This document shows positions 25,079 through 35,132 of a DNA stretch of 64,000 nucleotides, in pieces (within the stretch, counting starts at the first letter, position 1; every line of letters starts with the position of its first letter). The position numbers and the translations under genes were made by a program. The stretch spans positions 1-64,000 of the forward strand of contig JAXDNJ010000026.1 in assembly GCA_034669505.1 (NCBI GenBank), read 5' to 3'. Source of the DNA: JAFASC01 sp034669505 (GTDB taxonomy: Bacteria; Pseudomonadota; Alphaproteobacteria; Rhizobiales; Beijerinckiaceae). Below the pieces are notes generated by a model, which was not told the origin of the DNA, did no database searches, and saw only the letters and a list, made by a program, of their open reading frames with translations.

Positions 25079-25873
25079 GTGGAAGAAAAGGAAATCACCC
25101 CCTTGCCACAATTTGCCGGCGAGGCTGGAGCTTTGCCTGGGGAAGCCGGGGGCGAGACGAACGCCGCTTATGATGCGCGCGGCGAGGCGAAACGCCTGCT
25201 TCGGACGATCCGCGCCGGCGGCCTAGCGACGCTGGCCGAGAGCGGACATCCCTTCGCGAGCCTCGTCAATGTCGCAACGGATTTTGACGGCAGCCCGTTG
25301 CTATTGCTGTCGCGCTTGGCGGTGCACACGGCCAACCTCGAACGTGACCCGCGCTGCTCGCTGCTTCTGTCGCAGAGCGGCAAGGGTGACCCGCTGGCGC
25401 ATCCGCGATTGACGTTGATCGGGCAGGCCGCGCGGACTGCAGACGAGCACGTCCGCGGCCGCTTTCTACGCCGACATCCGAAATCGGAGCTTTACGCCGG
25501 CTTCGCCGATTTTTCCTTCTGGCGGATCGCGGTCGAGCGCGCGCATCTCAATGGCGGCTTCGCCCGCGCCGCGGATTTTGCCGGCGATGCGGTGCTGACG
25601 CAGCTCGATGGGGCCGAGGCGCTACTCTCGGCCGAGGAAGGCGCGGTCGCGCATATGAACGAAGATCACCGCGAGGCGCTTGCGCTTTATGCGACGCGCT
25701 TGCTCGGCGAGCCGGACGGCCCCTGGCGCGCGACCGGCCTCGATCCGGAAGGCATGGACCTCGCTGCAGGCGACCGCAGTGCGCGGCTTAGATTTGATGC
25801 GACGTTGAAGGCGCCAAGCGAGCTTCGCGCGGTGCTTGTCGCGTTGGCGGCGAAGGCGAGAGCGCTTCCTTAG
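25079..25873 (+). CDS. hugZ: HugZ-like heme/FMN split-barrel protein
   Basis: The frame is open from 24929, but the part before 25079 reads like non-coding sequence and a GTG at 25079 starts MEEKEITPLPQFAGEAG, giving 264 residues, close to the family's size. The N-terminal split barrel (LAESGHPFASLVNVATDFDGSP, LAVHTANLERDPRCSLLLS) is of the pyridoxamine phosphate oxidase type, and the C-terminal DUF2470 part has AVAHMNEDHREALALYA. Members bind heme or FMN; some degrade heme (HugZ). In other Hyphomicrobiales I recall pckA lying close to chvI; here this gene and two more intervene. Confidence 0.85.
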   Translation: MEEKEITPLPQFAGEAGALPGEAGGETNAAYDARGEAKRLLRTIRAGGLATLAESGHPFASLVNVATDFDGSPLLLLSRLAVHTANLERDPRCSLLLSQSGKGDPLAHPRLTLIGQAARTADEHVRGRFLRRHPKSELYAGFADFSFWRIAVERAHLNGGFARAADFAGDAVLTQLDGAEALLSAEEGAVAHMNEDHREALALYATRLLGEPDGPWRATGLDPEGMDLAAGDRSARLRFDATLKAPSELRAVLVALAAKARALP

Positions 25874-26081
25874 CCAAGCGGTCTCGTCAGCGCACTTCCG
25901 GAGAAATGGTTCAGCCCACGGAAGCAAGACGCTAGATTGCGGTCCAACGCTGTGGCGCGCGGGTCACATACGCCTCCCAATTTATCTCACGCGTACTTTT
26001 TTGTTGCTTCAGTCGAAAGTTGCAGCTCCTTTAGAGATCAGTCGAAAGCATGAAAGTGGCCGAAGGAGAAGGGCAACTCAG

Positions 26082-26981
26082 ATGTTCCCGGTCAGGTTTG
26101 GCGCGATCTCTGCCGGCGTTTTAATGCTTAGCGCGTGTGGCACTTACGTGCCGGAGATTGAAGAATTCTGGGGCACGCCGAACGACGCCACTATCAAGGT
26201 CAACAAAATATCTGGTCAAGTCGTTTGTGAGTTACGTAGGGCTGTCCAAAGAGTGTTCTGGGACAGCGAACATAATCCTCCAGAATTCGTTCCCGCTCCT
26301 GGACATCCCGCACCGCAGCGGCGCGATCTAAAATGGTTCGAAGCCTGGGCCGTGCAGGTAACATTGAATTTGAATATCGTCGAGAACAGCGCTCTGACTC
26401 CAGGCGTCACCCTGACCAGAATACTGCCCAACTCGGTGATTAAGTTTCCTGTCGGCGGCGACGTACTAACCGGGCAATCAACCGCATGGGGACTTGGTGG
26501 AACTCTTTCGTCCACAGCCACCCGTACGGACAAACTGAACATGTTCTTTACCGTGAAGGAACTGAAGTACGGACCCCCATCGATGAATTTGGACTGCCTT
26601 CCAAACTCACCTGCTAACGCAGATCTATTCATACAAAGCGATCTCAAACTATACGATTGGTTGTCCGCAGCGCTACTCCCTTACGATGCGAATATCATCA
26701 ACTACGCCAATAACGCCACGGCGCAGAACGCAATCTCTCATGAGGTGAAGTTTCAAATAGTATCCAACGCAAATCTGACCCCTATGTGGAAGCTTGTGCG
26801 AGTTGCCGCTAACACCTCCGGCACTTTGTTCGCCGCCGGACGAGACCGGACCCAGGACCTGACTATCACTTTTGGCCCTCCGAACGGGACCAAGGCCCCT
26901 CAATTAGCCACACCAGCTGAAAACGCCCATTTGGCAACGCAAATCGGCTTGGCAGTCAGTCAAGCACTTCGAAGTCCTTAA
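26082..26981 (+). CDS. Putative lipoprotein of unknown function
   Basis: 299 residues from the ATG at 26082, with GGAG at 26065-26068. The N-terminus MFPVRFGAISAGVLMLSAC ends in a lipobox (LSAC), so it should be lipid-anchored. The mature part is Asn/Thr-rich with beta-strand-like alternation, for example NIVENSALTPGVTLTRILPN and TRTDKLNMFFTVKELKYG, ending in a Gln/Ala helix. Base composition is visibly poorer in G+C than neighbouring genes (many AAT, TTT, TTA-type codons), suggesting transfer. I recall similar 'CGTYVPEI' lipoproteins in soil Hyphomicrobiales without any assigned role. Upstream 208 bases show no gene. Confidence 0.75.
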   Translation: MFPVRFGAISAGVLMLSACGTYVPEIEEFWGTPNDATIKVNKISGQVVCELRRAVQRVFWDSEHNPPEFVPAPGHPAPQRRDLKWFEAWAVQVTLNLNIVENSALTPGVTLTRILPNSVIKFPVGGDVLTGQSTAWGLGGTLSSTATRTDKLNMFFTVKELKYGPPSMNLDCLPNSPANADLFIQSDLKLYDWLSAALLPYDANIINYANNATAQNAISHEVKFQIVSNANLTPMWKLVRVAANTSGTLFAAGRDRTQDLTITFGPPNGTKAPQLATPAENAHLATQIGLAVSQALRSP

Positions 26982-27031
26982 TCACCGACGAAGCCGACGC
27001 GCGCTGACGAAGTCACAACCAGGAGATTGAG

Positions 27032-27247
27032 ATGGCCTCCAAAAACATCATTCCCAGAACGGCCGGTGCTGCGCGAAATCGGGGCGCAAGGAAGGCTCGA
27101 AAGGTGAACCACTCAAAACTCTCGGCGAGTGAAAAGAAGAAATGGGTGCTTTTCAAGCAGGCGGCCCCGTCGACGCCACGGTCGCACATGATATGCTACT
27201 ATAATCCCAAGACTGGGGCTTGGGACGACTGCCATTGGGTTAGCTAG
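27032..27247 (+). CDS. Small basic protein of unknown function
   Basis: 71 residues, 51 bases after the lipoprotein gene, with AGGAG at 27021-27025, six bases ahead of the ATG. The first 40 residues are strongly basic (ARNRGARKARKVNHSKLSA), followed by KKKWVLFKQAAP and an aromatic end (CYYNPKTGAWDDCHWVS). No family is recognised. It shares the composition and direction of the lipoprotein gene, so the two are probably one transcriptional unit. A toxin-antitoxin or secretion role cannot be supported from sequence. Confidence 0.6.
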   Translation: MASKNIIPRTAGAARNRGARKARKVNHSKLSASEKKKWVLFKQAAPSTPRSHMICYYNPKTGAWDDCHWVS

Positions 27248-27696
27248 GCCGGCCCGCTTTTGGCGGGCAACGCACCGCACGGCGCCAAACAAAGGGTCGG
27301 GGAGTTGCGCGCGGTGCTCGTCGCACTGCGGGCAGGACAAGAGCCCGTCCTGATCGCGGCTCATGCCAGCCGCACAATCTGCCCCCGCGCGGCTCGACCG
27401 CGTTTGCGTGGAGCACGGCGATACACACTGCGCATCCTCGGTGCCCCCTGTGCTCGACAATAGGTGTCCAGGGGAGACTCAGCTGCCAGACAAGCTGAAT
27501 GAAGCACCCTTGCGCTTCCCACTTGATGAATCTAGCGCATTTGGCGGTTTGTGCCGCTCGTATTGCACCGCCGCAAGGTTGGGCACCGCTTGCCCCGCCG
27601 CCTGCTCAAGATTAAAGCAGGGAACCTTCGCTTTACTCCTCTCCGTTAAGCGGGGAACAACCGCCGAATCAGGCGGGGACCGTTCGGGAGAACGCC
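27248..27696 (+). other. Gene-free leader region of pckA
   Basis: 449 bases without a convincing gene. At its left end is a 6-bp stem with a TTTTG loop (27252-27268), directly after the small basic gene, possibly its terminator although no U run follows. The right end holds the pckA ribosome binding site GGGAG (27686-27690), six bases before ATG. The promoter of pckA should be here; I could not pick a convincing -35/-10 pair. Confidence 0.5.
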
Positions 27697-29316
<1,620 letters not shown>

Positions 29317-29368
29317 TTCTTCGGCGCGATCGGACTAGGGATTGCAGCGGCGAGTGGGCATCGGCCCG

Positions 29369-29617
29369 CTATTTCGGCTGAATGCTCCCGCTCGGCGTGC
29401 CCGTCGGGCTGGTCGTGCTGGTGCTGGCGCCGTTATCGCCCGCTCCGGTGACGACGACTTTCAGCTTTTTGTGCTTCTGCTTATGCGCATGTTCGAGAAG
29501 CTCTTCGAGCGCCCGCGCGGCGCCGGGGAAGTCGGCGAGCGTCATTCTGGCGGAGGCGGGCGCGCTGAGGAAGGCCAGCGCTGCCAGGGCCACAAAAGCG
29601 GTTGCAAGTCTTTTCAT
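29369..29617 (-). CDS. Small secreted protein, unknown function
   Basis: 82 residues: a classic Sec signal peptide (MKRLATAFVALAALAFLSAP, cleavage after ASA), then a helical stretch RALEELLEHAHKQKHKKLK, and a Gly/Ser/Thr/Pro-rich tail. It converges on pckA. Small periplasmic proteins of this form are frequent in Hyphomicrobiales; nothing identifies its job. Confidence 0.65.
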   Translation of the reverse strand: MKRLATAFVALAALAFLSAPASARMTLADFPGAARALEELLEHAHKQKHKKLKVVVTGAGDNGASTSTTSPTGTPSGSIQPK

Positions 29618-29797
29618 GAGGCGGTCTCCTCATCGCAAGCGGGATACGGCGTCGTGGGGATCCTTGTTCCACCAGACGCGCGCCGATGCATCAGAATGCT
29701 GGAGACAGGCTTGGCCTACGCTGAATTCAAAGCGCGCGATTTGAGCGCTGGAAGAATATAAAATCCGACCAACCCTTTCTTAACCATCGGACAACCC

Positions 29798-30376
29798 ATG
29801 GCCCTGAAGCTCCCCGTCCTCCTCGGCTCCGTACGGCGTGACCGCATGGGCATTCGCGCCGCGCGCTTCGTCGTGCGCGTGCTGGAAGAGCGCGGCCACG
29901 CGCCGACGCTCGTCGATCCGATGGAGCTGCAACTGCCGCTCCTTGATCGCATGTACAAGGAGCATCCGAAGGGTCAAGCGCCGGAGAACCTCGAAAGGCT
30001 AGCCACGCTCTACCGCGCCGCCGACGGCTTCGTCATCGTCTCCGGCGAATATAACAACGGCATCCCACCGGCGCTAAAAAACCTGCTCGATCATTTCCTC
30101 GAGGAGTATTTCTGGCGGCCCTCCGGCATTGTCTGTTATTCGCAAGGATCGTTCGGCGGCGTGCGCGCGGCGATGCAGTTGCGCATGACCTTGGCCGAGC
30201 TCGGCATGTCGAGCGTGCCCTCGCTGATGCCGATCCCCGCGATCCAGACCGCGCTCTCCGAAGACGGCATGCCCGCCGACGCGCGGCTCAACAAATCGAT
30301 GATGCGCTTTCTCGACGAGTTCGAGTGGTACGCGCGGGCTCTGCAGGCCGAGCGCGCCAAGGGCCTGCCGAGATAG
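29798..30376 (+). CDS. NADPH-dependent FMN reductase family protein
   Basis: 192 residues with the flavodoxin-like fold of NADPH-dependent FMN reductases: LLGSVRRDRMGIRAARFVV (FMN phosphate loop), VIVSGEYNNGIPPALKNLLDHF and GIVCYSQGSFGGVRAAMQLR. It reduces FMN or quinones/azo-type acceptors with NADPH; the true electron acceptor is unknown. It stands alone between a secreted-protein gene and a DUF4345 gene, ending seven bases from that convergent gene. Confidence 0.88.
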   Translation: MALKLPVLLGSVRRDRMGIRAARFVVRVLEERGHAPTLVDPMELQLPLLDRMYKEHPKGQAPENLERLATLYRAADGFVIVSGEYNNGIPPALKNLLDHFLEEYFWRPSGIVCYSQGSFGGVRAAMQLRMTLAELGMSSVPSLMPIPAIQTALSEDGMPADARLNKSMMRFLDEFEWYARALQAERAKGLPR

Positions 30377-30382
30377 TGAGCG

Positions 30383-30763
30383 TTAGCGCGCCGAATGCGC
30401 CGCGGCGATCACCACCGGCAGCATGAGCTCGGGCACGAGATAGGCGAGCCACATGGCATGCGGTTCCGGCAGTCCGACCATCCAGATGGACACGAGCCGC
30501 CCGCACCCGGCCAAAAAGACGCCGAGCGCCAGGAGATAGACGAGCGTTCCCTGCTCGCCGATCGTGATCGCCGCCCAGACGGCGATCAACCCGGTGGAGA
30601 AGTAGACGCCGGCCATGAAGCGATGGACGTTGTCGAGCCGCGCGGACGTATCGGGCTCGCCGAGCACGAATTGCAGCGCGCCGCCCGACAGCGCGATCGC
30701 GCCGACGAGGAACAGGCACACCCGCACCACGATCTGGCTCGTCTGCAGCGCGGCTTCGGGCAT
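30383..30763 (-). CDS. DUF4345 family membrane protein
   Basis: From the ATG at 30763 (MPEAALQTSQIVVRVCLFL) 126 residues with four membrane helices, as in the DUF4345 family; the frame extends to 31006 but would overlap the divergent gene. Typical text: LRLDNVHRFMAGVYFSTGLI-like segment (ARLDNVHRFMAGVYFSTGL), then LGVFLAGCGRLVSIWMVGLP. Function unknown, inner membrane. Confidence 0.8.
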   Translation of the reverse strand: MPEAALQTSQIVVRVCLFLVGAIALSGGALQFVLGEPDTSARLDNVHRFMAGVYFSTGLIAVWAAITIGEQGTLVYLLALGVFLAGCGRLVSIWMVGLPEPHAMWLAYLVPELMLPVVIAAAHSAR

Positions 30764-30893
30764 TTCGTGTAGCTCCAGTGGGTGCGGATGTGTTGAATGA
30801 GCCGGTCTCTGGCGAAGTGCAAGCGCGTCGCGCTCGCCGTCGCCTCCTGGTTGCTGTAATGCCGCGGTAATGACGGGCGCGATAACTCTCCTG

Positions 30894-31637
30894 ATGCTTT
30901 CGAAACGGGTACTCATTTCGGCGATCGTTTTGGCCGCTGCGGCGGGAGGCGTCGCCGCCGCCGATCGCGATCTCCTGTGGGGCGTCGTCAAGGTTTGTGT
31001 CGCCAATCACGAGCTGACCGGCGGCGCCTTTCCCTGCCTCGACGTCAACACCGAGCAAGGCGTGGCGCGCGGGTTTGCGGTCGTTCGCGCGCCCTTGAAG
31101 CAGACGCATATCGTCGTCACCCCGACAGCGCGCGTCGCCGGCATCGAAGACCCCGCGCTGCAATCGCCCGATGCGCCGAATTATTTTCAAGATGCGTGGG
31201 GCGCGCGCAAATACGTGCTCGACGCCGTCGAGCGGCCGATAGCCGAGCGCGACATCGGCCTTGCCGTCAACTCACGCCCCGGCCGCAGCCAGGATCAGCT
31301 GCACATCCATGTCGATTGCCTGCGCCATCGCTACGCGCAGCTCGTGCGCCAGCATGATGCCGGCCTCAGCGCCGAGAAATGGACCCGCCTCACTTTCGCG
31401 CTGCGCGGCCGCTATTACTGGGCGATGCTCGTCAATTCGCCCGACCTCGCGGCGACAACCATATTCCGCACCGCCGCGACGCTACTGCGCGTCTCGCCCG
31501 GTCGCATGGAGGACGTGACCGTGGTCGTGATCCCGCGGCTCGACAAAGGCTTTTATCTCCTCGCCGACCAATACACGCCGGGCGCGATGGGCAAGGGGCA
31601 TGGCGAGTTTCTGCTGGATCATGCGTGTGGGGGGTAG
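30894..31637 (+). CDS. cdh: CDP-diacylglycerol diphosphatase
   Basis: 247 residues from ATG 30894 (MLSKRVLISAIVLAAAAGG), with a signal peptide ending VAA. The CDH family features are GGAFPCLDV, a central AVNSRPGRSQDQLHIHVDC holding the HxH histidine-triad-like motif, and PGRMEDVTVVVIPR near the end. The enzyme hydrolyses CDP-diacylglycerol to CMP and phosphatidic acid in the periplasm or at the membrane. An alternative start at 30870 adds eight residues. Confidence 0.88.
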   Translation: MLSKRVLISAIVLAAAAGGVAAADRDLLWGVVKVCVANHELTGGAFPCLDVNTEQGVARGFAVVRAPLKQTHIVVTPTARVAGIEDPALQSPDAPNYFQDAWGARKYVLDAVERPIAERDIGLAVNSRPGRSQDQLHIHVDCLRHRYAQLVRQHDAGLSAEKWTRLTFALRGRYYWAMLVNSPDLAATTIFRTAATLLRVSPGRMEDVTVVVIPRLDKGFYLLADQYTPGAMGKGHGEFLLDHACGG

Positions 31638-31680
31638 GGAGCAACAGGCGCACGTCATCCTTGCTGCGAGGCCCAGGCCG

Positions 31681-31838
31681 CCGTTTGCGAAAGCCTTCCG
31701 AGGCGCGGGGCCGGTTAGTCCCCACGCCGCAGGCGCCGCTTCCCGCCCGCGAGACCGGCACCGGACCGGCCTCGCCTTACGTGGCGGGAATGCGACGAGG
31801 ATAAAAGCGCGCGGGGAGACCGGGATAAGTTTTTTTAA
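31681..31838 (+). repeat. Dispersed repeat, copy 1 (right-half unit), left flank of the coiled-coil cluster
   Basis: About 158 bases nearly identical, in the same orientation, to 37783-37940. Shared blocks include GGCGCGGGGCCGGTTAGTCC, GCGAGACCGGCACCGGACCG and the end GGATAA followed by a T run. Differences are a few substitutions and single-base indels. It follows the cdh stop by 43 bases. The two copies bracket 31.8-37.8 kb as direct repeats. Confidence 0.88.
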
Positions 31839-31906
31839 AAAATCTCTGGGTCTTTGGAGCGCGCCGAGTCTGCTTGTATAGAAGTCCCGGCGATTTGCGC
31901 CGTTCC

Positions 31907-32332
31907 TCAATGCTGCTCAAGCACTCCCTTGAACCCGCCGACAATTGCGTCGTGGAAGCGAACGAGCCATTCCTCGGCTTCAGCAGCACGCGCGTTTGCA
32001 GCCTCGGCGCGCTTTTCCGCCGTCTGTAAACGCAGTTCCAGACCCTTCACCTGCTCGGCGTAGTATTGATTGAGCTGTTGGGAATAGCGCTCCGCGGTCG
32101 CGGCACGCTCTTCAGCTAGCCTCACGGCTTCGCAGGCTTCGTTGACGAGATCGATCGCCGACGACCAGTCTCGCCGCTGAAGCGGCTTTTCTTCGCGACC
32201 GGAATCGCCGCCAGCAGCGCCGCCGCCGGCTCCGGACAGAACCAAGCGAAGCACCTTCTCCGCTTCCGTGCTCGCCTCGGAACTCGGCTTTTCAGGACGA
32301 AAGCCCTCTCCACCTAGCTTTTGAGTTTCCAT
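31907..32332 (-). CDS. Coiled-coil protein, unknown function
   Basis: 141 residues from ATG 32332, chosen because GGAG at 32343-32346 is ten bases upstream (a GTG at 32341 is too close to it). The first ~55 residues are low complexity; from about 60 to 130 there is one long amphipathic helix, with VRLAEERAATAERYSQQLNQ and GLELRLQTAEKRAEAANARA. It resembles the protein encoded at 35708-36046 on the other arm (both have an (A/Y)xRLAEER segment followed by repeated AEKxAExA). Last gene of the minus-strand arm of the cluster. Confidence 0.72.
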   Translation of the reverse strand: METQKLGGEGFRPEKPSSEASTEAEKVLRLVLSGAGGGAAGGDSGREEKPLQRRDWSSAIDLVNEACEAVRLAEERAATAERYSQQLNQYYAEQVKGLELRLQTAEKRAEAANARAAEAEEWLVRFHDAIVGGFKGVLEQH

Positions 32333-32377
32333 TACCGACACGCTCCAAATCGAGAAACTTCACACGTACAAGGGTTC

Positions 32378-33877
32378 TTAGCGCTCCGCCGATGCCTTTA
32401 GCATCCTGACATTGCTTTCGGGGTCGCCGCCTTCTGGAGCGGCATCGGAAAAGCTGCGGTCGTCCATCGCCGCCGCATTTGCCGGAAGTTCCGGGTTGAA
32501 GTTTCCCCTGTTCTTTTTCAGCGCGGATATCTGGTCGAGAAGCTTCTCGCGGCTGGAGCGGGCAATGCTGAGCGCGCCTTGCACGAGCGCGCGCTCCGCC
32601 TTTTCGTTTTGCAGCTGTTCGATCAGCTTGCGATTGGCATTCTCAAGCGCCGCGTGCTCCTGCTCGGAGCGCGCTGTTATGGCCGCGATCTGCTCGGAGA
32701 GCGCCGCTGCTCGCGAGTTGGCTTGTTCAATCTGGGCATCTTTGGCGACCATCGCACGCTCCAGCATGTCGCATCGCGCGGCCACGTCGCGGAGCTTTCC
32801 TTCGGCTGTCGTAAACTCGGCCTTGGACTGGCGCGCCTCGCCCTGTGCGAGGGCGAGACGGCGCTCTGCCGCGACCTTCGCGTCGAGCGCTTCCTTCGCA
32901 GCCTTATCGGCGCGAAGCATCTCTTCGCTTTTTTCCCGGCCAAACTGCCGGGCCTGTTCCAATAATTTGAGTGTGGTGGCGTGCCGTGTGTTCAAGCTCT
33001 CAAGCTGCCGGGCGAGCGTGCCGCGTTCGTTGTCCCAAGCGGCTACTTCTTGCGCGCGTGTCTGCTCGAGGGCAGATCTGAGGTCACGCTCGTTTGACAG
33101 CCTGCTTTCCAGACTGCCGATCACCAGGCTCGCATCGTTGACCTGCGCTTCGAGGTCGGCAATTCGACGGCGCGAGGAAAGCACTTGTGGCGAAAGCTGC
33201 TCCACCGCATCCTGAAGGCGGGCCAGTTCAGCCGCCATTGTTTCTTTTGTGTCAGCAAGATCGGATGCTCTCGCCTGTTCTGCGGCGAGCTTCTGCTCCG
33301 CCGCCGCCAAAGCGCTTGCGTGACTATCCACAAGCTGGATCAGCGTTTCACTTCGCTCGGACTGCGCGGCGAGCTGGTGCGTGACAAAGGCTGCTTGCGA
33401 ACGACTCTCATCGAGCGCGTCCTGAAGCGTTCGGGCACGCTCTTCAGTTGAACTTGCAGCTTCTTCTAAGCTGCCGAGCTGCTTTAGAGCGGCCGCGAGA
33501 TCGCCCCGAACCGTCCCAGACAAGCTCCTTTCGTCTGCCAGTTCTCGGCGCAGCTCCTTGAGATCGCCACGCTCCTTCCCGAGCAGTGCTTCCAGCTCGA
33601 GGACGCGCGTTTGCGCTTCCTCATGCGTTCGCACGAAGGTCGAAATCGGCTGCACGAGCGAAGCGAAGTCGTCGCGCAGAGTTTGCATCTCATTGAGCCG
33701 ACTGGCGAGGTAAGCCATTTGCTCACCCACCTTCTCACCGAGCCGGCCCATACGGTCGAACTGCGATCCCTCCGGGGCGGCAGTCGGCGGGGCAGCCGGT
33801 TGCGGTGCGCGCGCCGGCGGTTCCGCCTCGGGCCGCGCAAAACCCAACTTCGATAAAAATGATGATGCCGCCGTCAT
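32378..33877 (-). CDS. Crescentin-like long coiled-coil protein
   Basis: 499 residues: a Pro/Ala-rich head (1-40), then almost uninterrupted coiled coil from about 45 to 460, and a short disordered tail. The head-proximal part DDFASLVQPISTFVRTHEEA and the end of the rod, KAERALVQGALSIARSSREK, resemble what I remember of the crescentin-like proteins of Hyphomicrobiales, which share a rod with Caulobacter crescentin (cell curvature filament). No ATPase motif, so not an SMC protein. ATG at 33877 has GGGAG eight bases upstream. It is the centrepiece of a cluster of coiled-coil genes; a cytoskeletal or scaffold role is inferred. Confidence 0.65.
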   Translation of the reverse strand: MTAASSFLSKLGFARPEAEPPARAPQPAAPPTAAPEGSQFDRMGRLGEKVGEQMAYLASRLNEMQTLRDDFASLVQPISTFVRTHEEAQTRVLELEALLGKERGDLKELRRELADERSLSGTVRGDLAAALKQLGSLEEAASSTEERARTLQDALDESRSQAAFVTHQLAAQSERSETLIQLVDSHASALAAAEQKLAAEQARASDLADTKETMAAELARLQDAVEQLSPQVLSSRRRIADLEAQVNDASLVIGSLESRLSNERDLRSALEQTRAQEVAAWDNERGTLARQLESLNTRHATTLKLLEQARQFGREKSEEMLRADKAAKEALDAKVAAERRLALAQGEARQSKAEFTTAEGKLRDVAARCDMLERAMVAKDAQIEQANSRAAALSEQIAAITARSEQEHAALENANRKLIEQLQNEKAERALVQGALSIARSSREKLLDQISALKKNRGNFNPELPANAAAMDDRSFSDAAPEGGDPESNVRMLKASAER

Positions 33878-33902
33878 TATCCCGCTCCCAGCCTAAGCCG
33901 TC

Positions 33903-34403
33903 TCATGCAAGATGCGCGCGATTTGATGACCGCACTGAGATTGGTTTGCGGCCGTCAGGTGAGCGAGTCCCAAGCAAACCATCCGAGAGGCCATGGGATA
34001 TAGCAAGCTGCAGCTCGGCCAGCTGGGCTTCCGCGCGCGCGCCTCGGGCGGCTTGACCTTCAACACGTTCCAATTCGTCCGCCAGCCGCTCTGCCCGTTC
34101 TTCACTTTCGCGCAACTGCTCTCGAAGCTCGGAGACAAGCACTCCCGCTGCTGCAACCTGTTGCCGGGCGGCGGCCAAAACTGAGTTCACGTTGCGCTGC
34201 GCCTGTGCTTCCGCGCGCACGGACGCCATTTCCCCGGAGGCACGCTCCACTAGATAGAGAGCCAACCCGAGATCGATCGGCCGAGGGGCCGGTTCGCCGA
34301 CATTCCTCGACCGTTGATCCGTCGTCGGCAGGTCCGTCGAAGGCACCTCCGTGCCAATCTCGTCGAAGCCCACGATTCTTCGCATTTTGGACCGGAGGGT
34401 CAT
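33903..34403 (-). CDS. Coiled-coil protein, unknown function
   Basis: 166 residues; an N-terminal polar part, then a coiled coil from about 52 to 135 (LVSELREQLRESEERAERLA, DELERVEGQAARGARAEAQL) and a basic tail (DGRKPISVRSSNRAHLA). It ends 25 bases before the crescentin-like gene and starts 21 bases after the next coiled-coil gene, so these form one unit. No known family recognised and no ribosome binding site of note. Confidence 0.65.
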   Translation of the reverse strand: MTLRSKMRRIVGFDEIGTEVPSTDLPTTDQRSRNVGEPAPRPIDLGLALYLVERASGEMASVRAEAQAQRNVNSVLAAARQQVAAAGVLVSELREQLRESEERAERLADELERVEGQAARGARAEAQLAELQLAISHGLSDGLLGTRSPDGRKPISVRSSNRAHLA

Positions 34404-34424
34404 GCGTCGGGGCTCACATCGCCA

Positions 34425-34943
34425 TCAAGCAGCATTCCGCGCCGCGGGTATAACTTCCCCGGCACCGCCGAATGCGCTTTCTATGCTGCTGGTCAGTGCG
34501 TCCAGATCGCCGCTCGCGCCTGCAAGCGCCGTCTGAAGTTGGCCTGCCAATCTCTCGGCTGCGCTCGCGCGAGCTTCTGCCTCGGAGGCGCGCTGCGTTT
34601 CGGCCGCGACAGCCTGTTCGAGTTCCACACAGCGTGCATTCGCATGCTGCAATTGCGCGGACACTTCCGAATGCTTGCTCTGCGCGTTGTAGAGCGCGTC
34701 CTCCAGCTCCCGGATCCGGTTCGCGCTCGTGTGGAGAAGATTCCCGGCCTTCTGTATCCGCCCGATGTAGTTTGAAATATCACCTGGTTGCGCAGCTGCT
34801 CCGTTTGGCGCTGCTCCACGCTCTGCGCCCGAACTCAGATGGCGGTTTAGCTCAGACACCATGGTTTGGTGTAGGTTTCGAAGAGCCTCCGGGACAGGGT
34901 GGGCATCAGCGGGTTTCATGACCTTTGCACCCATCGGATTCAT
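34425..34943 (-). CDS. Coiled-coil protein, paralogue of the 36112-36633 product
   Basis: 172 residues. The part from about 54, GDISNYIGRIQKAGNLLHTS then RIRELEDALYNAQSKHSEVS and AQLQHANARCVELEQAVAAE, aligns by eye with the plus-strand protein at 36112-36633 (DIS..ARIEDTGQF, RIHELETQIQQVESKQAETS, AQLREATQRNIEAEQALGFE). Conserved spacing of DIS, G, RI.ELE, SK..E.SAQL and EQA argues for duplication. Upstream 189-bp gap shows an A+T-rich promoter-like stretch around 35000-35030. Confidence 0.68.
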   Translation of the reverse strand: MNPMGAKVMKPADAHPVPEALRNLHQTMVSELNRHLSSGAERGAAPNGAAAQPGDISNYIGRIQKAGNLLHTSANRIRELEDALYNAQSKHSEVSAQLQHANARCVELEQAVAAETQRASEAEARASAAERLAGQLQTALAGASGDLDALTSSIESAFGGAGEVIPAARNAA

Positions 34944-35132
34944 CCCAAAGTGCCCGTTATTTCAGTGAGTTGAAAACTCTCGTCGACCGTGCGCACCTTA
35001 CTAAATACTTAAGCGGAGCATAGCAAAATTTCGGCCAATCCCGCGGAAATTAGGCGCGTGTCACAAAAACGCAACGCTCGAAATTAGATCTGTAACTGCC
35101 AAGTGACACGTCCAAGCCGCAATGCTGCAGAA

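Noticed and set aside
31638..31906. Small genes overlapping the repeat copies (also at 37.7-38.0 kb and 49.2-49.6 kb)
   Set aside because: The same Arg/Pro-rich translations recur from the repeat itself in several frames, with no ribosome binding sites and frame-breaking indels between copies.
32378..33877. SMC-type chromosome segregation ATPase
   Set aside because: Long coiled coil but no Walker A or signature motif at either end.
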